Of a stretch of 64,000 nt of DNA, positions 51,464-63,672 are shown one piece after another. The stretch lies in contig CM066988.1 of assembly GCA_033977485.1 (NCBI GenBank), positions 8,039,501-8,103,500 of the forward strand. Direction: 5' to 3'. The stretch is from Hydrangea macrophylla. Lineage: Eukaryota; Streptophyta; Magnoliopsida; Cornales; Hydrangeaceae. The stretch's first letter is position 1. The number at the start of each line of letters is the position of its first letter. The translations under genes were made by a program, and so were the position numbers. The notes below the pieces were generated by a model. The model did no database searches. It saw nothing but the letters and a program-made list of their open reading frames with translations, and was not told where the DNA came from.

Positions 51464-54400
51464 TGTGGACACGCGGCCTCCGTGAGCCCACCCCCGGTTT
51501 CTTGTTTTCGGGGCTTCGGAATTGATTTTCCTTTAGTTTTGAAACAAAGTTGATTTGAAGAAAAGAAGGTCTGTTGAAAACAGATACAGAGTAACTACTT
51601 GATCTTTAAGGAACCAAGAAACCTAATTTGCCTCACCCAAATGGATAAAGGGCACCGACCCTTCATAACCAAATAACTTGACTCAGGATTTTGGTAGGAG
51701 AGAGAAAGGAGCCTTTGTCACGACTAAAACACCCTCAACTCGCCCCGTCTCTCGACGGGCATCAATTAGCATCCGAATAATCATCTTATACTATGTATGG
51801 TTCGACAATTAATATTATGATAGTATATTACATCACATAAGAATCTTGAAATGGAAGATCAAAAGATAAAACATGATTCACAAGATCTTAGCCAAGTATC
51901 ACACAATGCAAAGTGAAAGATCACACAAGTAAACCTAGGAAAAATCGTCTAATCACGTATCAAGTAATAAAGTCTTCCTAATCTAAGGGGACATGAATTG
52001 TTCTTGAAACAAATAATCAAAGAAGTCATATATGCTTAGCAAGCTAGGATGATGCATGTTAATCTTTGAGAAAAGAAGACCTCTCAATCCCCGGGATGGA
52101 TGAGAAAGGAAGATTAGATCGAGGGGAAGCATGAATATATGATCAAGTTCATTCCTTATAATCTTCTTAGATTGGAAGTCACAAAAACCCCAAATCTTAC
52201 ATGGATGCAATGTATGATCCTGAAATGTGCAAAGGTTGTAGTGTGTTTGTGTACATGGACTTTCTAAGGTGGCTTAGAAGTCTAAAAGACGAATGAACGC
52301 ATGGGGTAAATTATCATGGGATATGTACAAATATGGTATGGACCACTCCCTAGGATATGAAATAATTTGGAGTAAATATAAGCATCAAATCGAAGGATGG
52401 AAGTTAAAGTATACTTGCTATGAATAGTGGACAGAATAGTGACTTGATATTGTAGAAATTGAAAAGTAGGGATAGAAATATTTTCAATGCATGGTTTTTT
52501 ACGGAGATCATCCTTATTGTGTCTAGAACACATATAAAAAAGACAATCCTCAATAACTATTACAGATTGAGAGAAATCATATAAACAATAGAGGTTACTC
52601 AGAAACAGAGTCCGTACTGTCGATAGAAATGTCAAAAAATCTTAGAAAATGAAAACGAACCATATAAAGGCCCATATTATACAGAAAGTTCCCTTCGACA
52701 CTGAAGTTCAAGGGAAAAATGAGTTGGGACCACTCCTTTTGGAAAAGTTTTCTGTAAAACAAGTTGAAAGTCAACAAAACTGCTATGACAGCAAAACCAG
52801 AATATCTGGAAAGAATGTTTGGGTCCAAATGGACCCCTTCCAAGTGTTTCCAAGTCAAACCAAAAATCATGGGTGTTCTCTAATGAGTTAGGAAGACTTT
52901 CCAAGTGGTCTCATAATCATATCTTGATTATTGAGTTCTAGAGAAATCTTTGAACTCAGATCATTCACTGTTTTGAAGATTTTTTGTAAAACAAAGCTTA
53001 TTTCTTGGAATCCAAATGTTGGGGGATTTAAAGGGGTTTTGAAATAGGGGTTTTGAAAGCACATTTCCAGCATTTAAATGCAAGTTATGACCACTTGGAA
53101 CATCATCATCAAACTCATATCAAGAACTCCCAATATTACTTGCACAAACATAGTTTTGTTTGAGAATATGACTTCAAGAATACATATGAATGTATTGAAG
53201 TTAGAATCATCATCCATTTAACATGCCTTTGAGGTCAAGAGCTACTATCCATAAGGATTCACTCTCCTCAAACAGCATGTCATCTAGATGATGATAAGCA
53301 TTTAAGTAATCAAAGAAAAATAAAAAAGAAATAAGATAAGAAGAGATGAACATTAATGTAAACAAGCAAGTAATAGCAATCAATAGATGATAATCAATGT
53401 GATTTTGGACTTGTAGCTTGGTGTTTCACTCATAGATATTGACATTTGGTAGCTTCCTAACTCAAGATTGCTCAAAAATAGTGGTTGGGAAAGACTTGAA
53501 TGTGAAATATAAGAGGGGTAATGGAAGAAAACAAGATTGAAACTCACTTTCTTATAGAAAATCAGTAGGAGAAGCTCCCTTTCCTTCTTCTAAGCCTATC
53601 TCTATCTCTCTCTTTCTCTCTACAACTTCTATGAACTTTGCACTTGGCCCCCCAAAATGAAGAGCAAAGGGGGGTTTATATAGGCCAATTTGGGGTGGTT
53701 TTGGAATTTAGAAAGTGCTCCCATTGGTCCTAAACATCTGTGAACATAAAACTACATCGTTTTATCTTTCAATTATTCAATTTGGACCCCCAAAATAAGT
53801 TACAAAAATGGATTCTACAGGAGTTGAGTGCCGCCGTGGCACTGACCATGTGCCTCCATGAGAGTGGCCAAGTGCAACCGCGACACTGCTCCTCAGATGC
53901 CCAAAAATTTGTATCTAGGCCCCCAAAGGTTCCGGTATTTGCGAAAAGGCTATATTTCGTCCGAAATTCACAGAAAATGCGTATGAACTCCATACTGAGG
54001 TTGTGATATACCGTTGAAAAGGTAATGGAGTCTACTTTACATAAAAAAAATATTTCGGAGATAGGTCACTTTGAAAAGTTTTGCGGTATTCACGATAAAA
54101 GTCGATTTGATCGCCTTTTTCACCTTCAGAAATTCATAATAAATTCATTTTAAATTCAGGAATTATGTGCGATATACTGTTGAAAAGCTATTGACCTATA
54201 GTATCCATGAAAAATGTTTGAAAAATGATACGGTGCTCCGATTTTAAAGTCAACTTTTTGGTCAAACTAGTCAAACTAGGGACCTTCAAGAAGTTCTAGG
54301 AACCTCTAGGAGCTCCCGGGAGATGGCGTTTTTGTCCGATTTTCTTTTGAAACTTGTTTTAGTACTTTCTACATGATCTAGAATTATCTCGGAGCTTTTC

Positions 54401-54746
54401 AACAATTTTGGACGATTTCGGTCAAACATGGTCAATCCTTGGTCAAACCGGTCAACGGGGACTTTCCGAGAACTTCCGGGACTTTCGGGGGTCTCTGGAA
54501 GCTGACGATTTCATCTAATTTTGATTCGAAACTCATTTTTAGTCTTTTTTTATGACGTAGCTTGTTTTCAGAACTTTTGGTCCAAATTCGAGAGTTTTGG
54601 GGCTTTCAAGGGCATTTTGGTCATTCTGAGCATTTTGAGAGATAGAACTAACTTCCAGGAGTCCTTTTTTAGTCTTTTTCGATCATTGTGAACCACCAAG
54701 CTATGGGTCTCATAAATCTGATAGCCGACAAAATGGGGAGTCTACA
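51464..54746 (-). mobile_element. 3.3-kb LTR of a minus-strand Ogre/TAT-like element
   Basis: On the minus strand it starts TGTAGACTCCCCATTTTG and ends CGCGTGTCCACA beside the primer site. A minus-strand TATA box (CTATATAAACCCC, 53673-53683) precedes a pyrimidine-rich leader. The outer part has many GGTCAAAC and TTCCGGGA motifs. No second LTR or gag-pol was found to its left, so the body is deleted or decayed. Its outer end interrupts a copia remnant. Confidence 0.65.
53673..53683 (-). promoter_or_regulatory. TATA box of the 3.3-kb LTR
   Basis: CCTATATAAACCC on the minus strand, with a CT-rich leader downstream. Confidence 0.55.
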
Positions 54747-55900
54747 CATATACTGGAAGAGATGGTGGAGTGGTCTTTTGAGTTGGAGATGTAAGTATTG
54801 ATTCCAATGGTGGATCAGAGATGGTGGAAGAACTGTGGCAGTAGCATGAGCTCTTTCACAAGGTAACATTGTGATCATTGCCTTATCCCAAGACGAAAAA
54901 GATGATTCATCAGAAACCTAAACAAGAGATATAAACCCAATTATAATCCATGTCCAAACACCGATAGCCACGATGATTAGACCTGTAACCAAGGAAAATG
55001 CCCTTTTTTGCTACGGAAGCCTAATTTGTGAGAGTTGTAGGGTCGAAGCAGAGGATAACAAGCACAACAAAAGACACAAAGGAATAAGTAGTTGGGACTA
55101 ACATTGAATAGCTTAGTGTATGGATTGTTATGTTGCAATTTCGGTGTGGGAAGACAATTAACAAGATAAACCGCATTATTAAAAGCGTCGACCCAATATT
55201 TGAGAGGAAGATGGGAATGAGCAAGAAGGACCAAACCAGTCTCAACAATATACCGATGTTTGCGTTCAACAACATAGTTTTGTTGAGAGGTATATGGACA
55301 TGAGACACGATGCATAGTAGCATAGGATGCAAGAAAGTTATTAAAATTTGTCAAACCAAATTCACTGCAACCATCACATTGAAATATTTAATTTTGCAAG
55401 ACAAAATATTTTCAACAAGAGATTTAAATTTGACAAAACATGTATAATCCTCAGATTTTGCATGCAACGGAAAGAGCCAAGTGAAACGTGAAAAGCCATC
55501 AATTAATGTGTCATAATATTTAATTACACTATTTGATAAAACTGGTGAACACCATACATCTGAGTGAATTAGTTCAAGTAGGGTAGTAGACACTCTATTA
55601 GATGTAAAAAGAGGTAGACGCTTGCTCTTTTCCATTTGACAAGCTTCACAAAGACTAGGAGTTTTCATCGGACCAATAATAGGAAATTGATGTGAGCCGC
55701 GCAACTGTTGAATAATGGGAGAAGCTGGGTGACCCAAGCGATGATGCCAAATAGAAGAAGTAGCACGAACACCAATGAAAGCAGCAACTTTCTTGGATTT
55801 ATTGATAGAATTCTTCTCAAGATGTAAGGGATAAAGGCCATGTTACCTCTGCCCTTATCAAAGAGTCTGCGCCGCTAAATTGTCCTTCACAAAAAAAAAG
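54747..55900 (-). pseudogene. Copia integrase remnant
   Basis: Minus-strand blocks of a copia integrase: WHHRLGHPASPII in pieces, CEACQMEKSKRLP, ELIHSDVW, FSRFTWLFPLHAKS (55351-55737), then after a frameshift near 55355, HRVSCPYTSQQN-VVERKHR, VETGLVLLAHS and YWVDAFNNAVYLVN (54977-55354). One Gly of the usual QQNGVVER motif is changed to Tyr. Reverse transcriptase and LTRs are absent; the 3.3-kb LTR cuts it at 54746. It is unrelated in age to the intact copia at 16876-22033. Confidence 0.85.
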
Positions 55901-55974
55901 AGTTAATGTGAGTACAAATAACAGTTATTATCATGCGAGAATTTTTTAATGGAAAGTAGATTGGCGGGTAAAAG

Positions 55975-56880
55975 TCGAACAATTACCGACGACAATTCAT
56001 TTCGTCACTAATAGTTGGCAAGAAATTTCCCCTGCCAAAAATTTGGTGGGAAAAGTTTAGTCGACGAAACTTAATCAATTAGTGACGAAATTTTTTCGTC
56101 GGTAATTGTTTTACTTTTAGTGACGAAATATTCCGTCGGAAATTGTTTATCCTTTCTTGACAAAATATTTTTGTCGGTAATTGTAACAATTAATGACGAA
56201 ATACTTTCGTCGGTAATTATTTTACTTTTAATGATGAAATATTTCGTCGGGAATTGTTTAACCTTTCGTGACGAAAAACTTTCGTCGGGAATTGTTACAA
56301 TTGGTGACGAAATTATTTCGTCGGTAATTGTTTAACTTTTAGTGAAGAAATATTTCGTTGGGAATTGTTTAAGCTTTCGTGACGAAAAGCTTTCGTGACG
56401 AAAAACTTTCGTCGGAAATCGTTACAATTTGTGACGAAATTGTTTCGTCGGTGATTGTTTTACTTTTAGTGATGAAATATTTCATCGGGAATTGTTTAAG
56501 CTTTCGTGACGTAAAACTTACATCGGGAATTGTTACAATTGGTAACGAAATTGTATCGTCGGTAATTGTTTTACTTTTAGTGACGAAATATTTCGTCGGA
56601 AATTGTATAAACTTTCGTGACGAAAAACTTTCGTCGGGAATTGTTAAAATTGTTGACGAAATTATTTCGTCAGTAATTGTTTTACTTTTAGTGACGAAAT
56701 ATTTCGTCGGGAATTGTTTAAACTTTCGTGACGAAAAACTTTCGTCGGGAATTGTTACAATTGGTGACGAAATTGTTTCGTCAGTAATTGTTTTACTATT
56801 GGTGATGAAATATTTTGTTGGGAATTGTTTAAACTTTCGTGACGAAATAATTTCATCGGGAATTGTTTAAACTTTTGTGA
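55975..56880 (+). repeat. 111-bp array made of three 37-bp hairpin subunits
   Basis: The marker TTTTACTTTTAGTGA recurs at about 56110, 56219, 56331, 56459, 56570, 56681 and 56792, near 111-bp spacing (one unit is 128 bp through a local duplication). Each unit has three diverged subunits of 36-38 bp, each with GACGAAA-n-TTTCGTC self-complementarity and ending in AATTG. The left edge (55975-56108) has inverted copies. Long plus-strand ORFs here are by-products because 111 is a multiple of 3. Confidence 0.88.
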
Positions 56881-58890
56881 ATCGGACTCCTGGTTATCAA
56901 CGAAAGTTACAGGAAGAAACGAAACGGGAATCGGACTCCCGATTATTAAGATACACTACAAAATAACTTTTCACCTCGTAGACTATGGTTTTTGGGGTTT
57001 GGGGGGTCAAAATGCAAACCGTCGATCTGATATCCAAAAAACTTAACTCGAACCTCTCACAAGTCTAAAGAAAGTTGCAGAAAAGAAATAGAATGAGAAT
57101 CGGACTCCCGGTTATTAAGATACACTACAAAACAACTTCTTCTCCTCGAAACTATGAAAAACTAAGTTTTTGGGTTTTGGGGGTCAAAATGCAAACCGTC
57201 GATCCGGTAACCACGAAACTTAACTCGCAAATCCCATACATGTAAAGAAAGTTGCAAAAAGAAACAAAATAGGAATCGGACTCCCGGTTATCAAGATACA
57301 CTACAAAATAACTTTTTCACCTCGTAAACTATGAAAAATTAAGTTTTTGGGGTTTGGGGGTGAAAATGCAAACCGTCGATCTGGCAACCACGAAACTTAA
57401 CTCACACTGCCCATAGATCCATAGAAAGTTGTAGGAAGAAACGGAACAAGAATCGGACTCCCGGTTATCAAGATACAATACAAAATAACTTTTTCACCTC
57501 GTAAACTCTGAAAAACTAAGTTTTTGGGGTTTGGGGGGGGTCAAAATGCAAACCGTCGATCCGATAAACACGACACTTAACTCGTACCTCCCACAGGTCC
57601 ATAGAAATTTGTAGGAAGAAACATAATAGGAATTGGACACCTGATTATCAAGATACACTACAAAATAGCTTTTTCTCCTCGTAAACTATGAAAAACTAAG
57701 TTTTTGGGGTTTGGGGGGTCAAAATGCAAACTGTCGATTCAATAACCACGAAACTTAAGTAGATCGTCCCACATATCTAAAAAAAAGTTGCAGGAAGAAA
57801 CAGAATGGGAATCGGACTCCCAGATATCAAGATACACTAGAAAGCAACTTTTTTACCTCGTAAACTCTGAAAAACTATGTTTTAGGGGTTTGGGGGATCA
57901 AAATGAAAACCGTCAATCTGGTAACTACGAAACTTAACTTGAACCTCCTACACGACCCTAGAAAGTTGCAGGAAGAAACGGAACAGGAATCGGACTCCCG
58001 GTTATCAAGATACAATACAAAATAACTTTTTCACCTCGTAAACTCTGAAAAACTAAGTTTTTGGGGGGTCAAAATGCAAACCGTCAATCCGGAAAATACG
58101 ACACTTAACTCATACCTCCCACACGTCCATAGAAAGTTGCAGGAAGAAATGGAATAGGAATCAGACTCCCGATTATCAAGATACAATGCAAAACAAGTTT
58201 TTCTCCTCGTAAACTCTGAAAAACAAAGTTTTTGAGGTTTGGGTGGTCAGAATGCAAACCGTCGATCTGGTAACCTCAAAAGTTAACTTGCACCTCCTAT
58301 AAGTCCATAGAAAGTTGCAAGAAGAAATGGTACAGCAATCAGACTCCCGGTTATCAATATACAATACAAAATAACTTTTTCACCACGTAAACTCTGAAAA
58401 ACAAAGTTTTTGGGGTTTGGGGAGTCAAAATGCAAACCGTCGATCTGGTAACCACAAAACTTAACTCGCACCTCCCACACATCTATATAAAGTTGCAGGA
58501 AGAAATGGCACAAGAATCTGACTCCCCGTTATCAATATACAATATAAAATAACTTTTTTACCTCGTAAACTCTGAAAAACTAAGTTTTTGGGGTTTGGGG
58601 GGGTCAAAATGCAAACCGTCGATCTGGTAAACACGATACTTAACTCATACCTCCCACAAGTCCATAGAAATTTATAGGAAGAAACAGAATAGGAATCGGA
58701 TATTCGGATATCAAGATACACTACAAAATAGCTTTTTCTCCTCGTAAACTATGAAAAACTAAGTTTTTGGGGTTTGGGGGGGTCAAAATGCAAACCGTAA
58801 ATCCAGTAACCACGAAACTTAAGTTGTTCCTCCCACATGTCTAAAGAAAGTTGCAGGAAGAAACAAAAAACGGGAATCGGACTCCCGGTT
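56881..58890 (+). repeat. 178-bp tandem array, about 11 copies
   Basis: The anchor GTCAAAATGCAAACCGTCGA recurs at 57006, 57183, 57360, 57540, 57718, 57897, 58068, 58246, 58424, 58603 and 58782 (spacing 171-180, mostly 177-179). Units include GCAGGAAGAAAC, CGGACTCCCGGTTATC, CACTACAAAATAAC (or a variant) and TTTTTGGGGTTTGGGGG. No coding sense. Confidence 0.93.
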
Positions 58891-59611
58891 ATGTCATTGC
58901 TTATACATGGACCAACTGCACCCGGGAAAGACATCGATGTGTATCTGCAACCACTGATCAATGAATTGAAAGAGTTGTGGGAGTATGGTGCATGGACATA
59001 TGATGCCTATGCTGAGGAGAGTTTTCAGTTACGTGCTGCTATTATGTGGACTATAAATGACTTTCCTGCATATGCTAATTTGTCTGGATGGAGCACTAAG
59101 GGATACAAAGCGTGTCCTTCTTGCAATGAGGATATATCATCAATGAAGTTGAGAGGTAAGATAGGTTATAAAGGGCACCATCGATTTTTACCTCAGAATC
59201 ATAGTTGGCAAAGGAGCAAAAAGTTTGACGGTAAGACAAAACATGGGTCAAAACCTAAGGAGCGCTCTGGAAAAGAAATACTACAACAACTACGTCAATG
59301 TCAACCCTGGGAAGCATCCGATTGTTGGTAAGAAGAGAAATCGAAGACCCGAGGAGTTGAATTGGATGAAAAAGAGCATTTTCTTTGAATTACCGTATTG
59401 GAAAAAGCAGTTATTACGTCATAATCTTGATGTGATGCACATAGAGAAGAACATATGTGAGAGTGTGTTGGGAACATTGTTGAGCATTGATGGTAAATCG
59501 AAAGATACGCTTAAAGCGAGACTAGACTTGGTTGACATGGGAATAAGGGCGGAATTACATCCAGAACATAGGGGAGACTCGTATGTCGTACCACCCGCAT
59601 ATTATACACTT
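58891..59611 (+). pseudogene. CACTA (En/Spm) transposase fragment, TNP2/transposase_21 type
   Basis: Internal segment of about 240 residues of a CACTA DDE transposase. The first frame has the GPTAPGKDIDVYLQPLI, MWTINDFPAYANLSGWST, CPSCN and HHRFLP blocks. After a frameshift near 59285-59300 the second frame has VNVNPGKHP, ELNWMKKSIFFELPYWK, LLRHNLDVMHIEKNICESV, LGTLL and LDLVDMGIRAELHP. It begins mid-domain right at the end of the 178-bp array and ends at AYYTLN where the 179-bp array starts, so both termini of the protein are missing and it cannot be active. Neither CACTA terminus was found. Confidence 0.88.
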
Positions 59612-60358
59612 AACTCTTTCAATAAAGGGCATACAGGGTGTTGGGGATCAAAATCGTCCAATAATGGTCCGAATGGACCGGGACCACTTCGAGCACCTTA
59701 ATTATGCCCAAGAAAAGTTGTAGGAAGAAATGGAATTGAAAATCCAGTCCCAATTAGGAAGAATGATGCAAAGAAGCATTTTGAAACCTTAACTCTTTCA
59801 ATAAAGGGTATACGGGGTGTTAGGGGTCAAAATCGTCCAATAATGGTCCGAATGGACCAAGACCACTTTGACCACCTCAATTGTGCCTAAACAAATTTGT
59901 AGGAAGAAACGAAATTGAAAACCGAGTCCTGGTTAGGGAGAGTGATGCAAGAAAATATTTTGAAACCTTAACTCTTTCAATGAAGGGCGTATGGGGTGTT
60001 GGGGGTCAAATCGTACAATAGTGGTTTGAATGGACCGGAACCACCTCAATTGGGCCTAAACAAAGTTTTAGGAAGAAACGGAATTGAAAATTGAGTCCCG
60101 GTTAGGGAGAATGACCCAAAGAAGCATTTTAGAACCTTAACTCTTTCAATAAAGGGCATACAGGGTGTTGGGGGTCAAAAGCGTCCAATAATGGTCTGAA
60201 TGGACCAAGACCACTTCGAGCACCTCAATTGTGCCTAAACAAAGTTGTAGGAAGAAACAGAATTAAAAACCGAGTCTCGGTTAGGGAGAATGACGTAAAA
60301 ATGCATTTTGAAACCTCAACTATTTTATTAAAGGGCATACGGGGTGTTGGAGGTCAAA
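59612..60358 (+). repeat. 179-bp tandem array, left part
   Basis: The marker AACTCTTTCAATAAAGGGC recurs at 59612, 59791, 59970, 60139 and (variant) 60318, spacing 179, 179, 169, 179. Units also hold AATGGTCCGAATGGACC and GGAAGAAACGGAATTGAAAA. Period and blocks (GTCAAAAT, AGGAAGAAAC, TCCCGGTTA, TTGGGGGTC) are shared with the 178-bp array, so the two look like diverged relatives. Confidence 0.92.
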
Positions 60359-61246
60359 TGTCACACCCCGATTTTTGGACAACCAAATATTCAATCCAGA
60401 GCCTATATCCGGACTAATATTCAATTACCAAAAATCACGAGAGCGACACCCTCCCATATGCTAACAGAAAATTTATTAAAAACAGTATTTAATACTCCTT
60501 AAATAAGGACATGTGATCTTGTGTTTAAAGAAAAACTCTTTATTATTAAACATGTATTCCCAAACATCCATTTCATTGTAAAAGAAATAAAGTTCCATTA
60601 TAAATATTATATCACTTTTCAATTTAAAAAAAAACATCATTTTCATAAATAAAATGTCCACATACAGAGTTCAGCGGAAATAAAAATAAATAAGAATAAA
60701 ATCTATACATCCATTGGTCAGAGTAACTACAACGTTCCCAATACCCAATATACCATATTTATTACAATTATACATACTGGCCCACAATGCCAGAAAATAA
60801 AATACAATCAAGTACAACAAAAATAAGTACAACTCCAATAATAAACAACACAACGACCATCTCTTCACCCAAACAGAAGCTCCAACGAAAATCTCCAAAA
60901 ACTAAACCTGCACAAATGCATTCGACTACGTTTCATATAGAAACGCCTCCGAATGTATAACACACTCGGGTCAGTCACATGACTGGTATGAGTTAAACAA
61001 AACAACAAGTCTTAGGGATCCAATTTGAACCCGTAGACAACAATTTACACTATAATACTCTTGGGTCAAGACAGGTAGTTCCACACATATCTGGACAATA
61101 GAGTAGTTTCCATTTATGTGGTGGCAAGTAGTTTCTTGCCCAAAATCCAAAGTTACTACGAGTTTCATACTTACCCATTACTTATGGTGAGCCAAACCTG
61201 TAATACGTTAGTGGGCCCACCATCCTGCAAATTGAATGATCATAAA

Positions 61247-61788
61247 TAGGGGTGGGCATTCGGTCGGTCGGTTCGGTTTTGGGCAAAACCGTCAGCCGAA
61301 CCGATGTGATCGGTTTTCTCTCTAATAGAACCGTCAACCGACCGTTACTGTCGGTTTTTGATCGGTTCGGTTTGTGTCGGTTGACGGTCGGTTGGCGGTC
61401 GGTTTGGTCGGTTGGACCATTTTCAAATTGGGCTTAATTCCATTAAATTTGATTTATATTGGGCATATTTTGAGGACACCACCTATTGGGAATGAGATTA
61501 TGAGGCTAGAGTTTGATTTCTCAGCCTCTAATAATGTATTATATATCTATATATATATCTCTTATGAGTCTTATATAATATATTAAAAGTACATTCTTAA
61601 GTTAACTATCGGTCGGTTCGATTATTCGGTTTTATGCCTATGCAAACCGAGAACCGACCGTGAAACCGAAAAAATCATAAAATTTCAACCACAACCGACC
61701 GCAGGCCGACATTAAACCGACCATTGCACTTCGGTTCGGTCGGTTTGCGGTCGGTTTAGCGGTTCGGTTCGGTTTTTGCACACCCCTA
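61247..61788. mobile_element. hAT-type MITE, 542 bp
   Basis: Terminal inverted repeats TAGGGGTGGGCA and TAGGGGTGTGCA (right end inverted), flanked by 8-bp duplications ATCATAAA at 61239-61246 and 61789-61796, the hallmark of hAT. The interior is packed with CGGTTCGGT-like motifs and encodes no transposase, so it needs one in trans. Confidence 0.93.
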
Positions 61789-63138
61789 ATCATAAACCAA
61801 GCAAACAATTCTGTATACAAACCGTCCACATTCTAACTCAAACGTCGCATTCATTATTCTACGCTTATCAGTCTTATGAAATAATCCATGTTCATTACTT
61901 ATTAACTTTAAATTTATCTTTGCATTCCCTAGCTTCACCACTTGGCCACCCTCCATGGTACGGCCCACACATATATCCCATGTGTGCCCGGACATACTAC
62001 CAACATCCACTCCGGTGCCAATTTGGTTGGGGTATCAACCAAACCAGGTATACACAACGGACGGCTGGTCAATATGCCTAGACGTCTATACAATATAAGC
62101 CGAGCATAAGGCTTAGGCCAGCTTGATCACGAAGCCACTGGCAAAAAGTACACTCAACAAGTCTTAAGCCAGCTTGATCACGAAGCCACTGGCAAAAGAG
62201 TGTGAGCTACCAAAAACAATAACACAACAACGGGAGTGGTGAACACTAAAGAACTATGTTGCAATTATCACTTATCGTTCGTATTATCCCAATAATTGTG
62301 AATTTCACGTTTATCAAATAGTTCCGTCTCATCATAGTCTAATCACATCTCTAACTTTTAGATGCATTCCGATTTCTTACAATAAAGGGTTTTATCAATT
62401 AACCCATAACAATCTTCCCTCAATAATTTCCAATCAAATTACAAGATCCCCAATATACTATTCAACGAATCTAATTTACTCCTTTTTATCAAAATGACCA
62501 CAAAATAAGGTCAGTTATTTCAGGTACAATAATCTCAACCTAACATTCAATATTAGCATACATAAAGCACATAATAAGAAATCATATTCTCCAATTTGCA
62601 CGTTGAACTATATTGAAAACTGCTACTGTAATCTTAAATTTCTGCCCAAACGGTGCAGAATCAGGAAAAACTTAAAACACGAAAAGTGTGCAGAATCACG
62701 TTTTACATAAAATTCGCGGACAGAATATTCAAATTCAAAGCCACGATTTTCTAATAATTATCTAAAGTTTCCGCAGCTGTGTAAATTACAAAAAAACGAA
62801 TTTCACATATCTTTCTTAATTGCCATGAATATTTCACATATGGTTTTATCAAACTAACTCTTCACCTAACCCTTTCGAATACCCTAATGTCATAATCACA
62901 AAGTCACACGAAGGGGAAAGAATATATCTAAATTACTTCAACAATAGCGTGTATCCATTACAAAGATTTAACCCTAACAATTAAATTAAACATGTACTAC
63001 TTTAATTTACTCCCATATACATATATACATACGTGTATATATATACTCGGATACACAAAATTTAACTCACCTCGTTGATAAAAAATCAACACCCACGAAT
63101 GCTCCGCGATTCCCCACGTGCCCACGAACCCGAGACCA

Positions 63139-63177
63139 TTCTCTTCTTCTTCTTCTTCTTCTTCTTCTTCTTCTTCT

Positions 63178-63216
<39 letters not shown>
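63139..63216. repeat. Compound microsatellite TTC/TC/CA
   Basis: About 14 TTC units, then about 8 TC, then about 10 CA, in the leader part of the LTR (minus-strand sense). Confidence 0.9.
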
Positions 63217-63672
63217 TTTGTTCTCTCTTTGGGTGGCTAGGGTTAATGATATAAGTATATATGTACACTACACACACACACAACACATGCCAACAAAACA
63301 CACACAAATATATAAATCCCGTTTTTCTTTTTATGGGCTCACAAAAGAGACTCATATGAGCCCAGAATGCAGTACAAAGTGTTAAAATGAGTAGGCCAAT
63401 GGGTACTCATGACCCCGGTACTAAGTTTTAATGTTAATTACATTATTTAACACATTCGCGGGCCTTCAACCCTTCACTTTTTTTTTTAACAAATATAAAT
63501 TAATAAAATATAACTCCCAAACTAAACGCGCTCACTCATGATTTAATTGATATGTCCACCAAACACTTAAATTTTTCAAACACATGTCTTACATAGGCAC
63601 ACTCATATAATATTGCTAACTGAAAATAATAATTAAAATAATTATTTACATAGAAATTTTAGAGTTGTTACA

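Larger units (their letters stand above)
60359..63672 (-). mobile_element. 3314-bp solo LTR inserted in the 179-bp array
   Basis: The plus strand starts TGTCACACCCCG and ends GTTGTTACA, with TCAAA target duplications at 60354-60358 and 63673-63677. Removing it and one duplication restores the 179-bp phase exactly (60318 to 63816 equals 179 plus 3319). Minus orientation is inferred from a TATA-like TTTATATATTT (63307-63317), GA-rich leader and splice-donor-like GGTGAGT (63066-63071). No coding body or primer site. It holds a hAT MITE and a duplicated AGCTTGATCACGAAGCCAC block at about 62117 and 62170. Confidence 0.92.

Noticed and set aside
56120..56870. Long plus-strand ORFs with a 37-aa repeated protein
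   Set aside because: They arise because the 111-bp array is a multiple of 3; no start context, promoter or known domain.
56881..58890. Regular repeats considered as a CRISPR array
   Set aside because: Whole 178-bp monomers repeat with no short repeat plus unique spacer pattern, and the context is plant nuclear.
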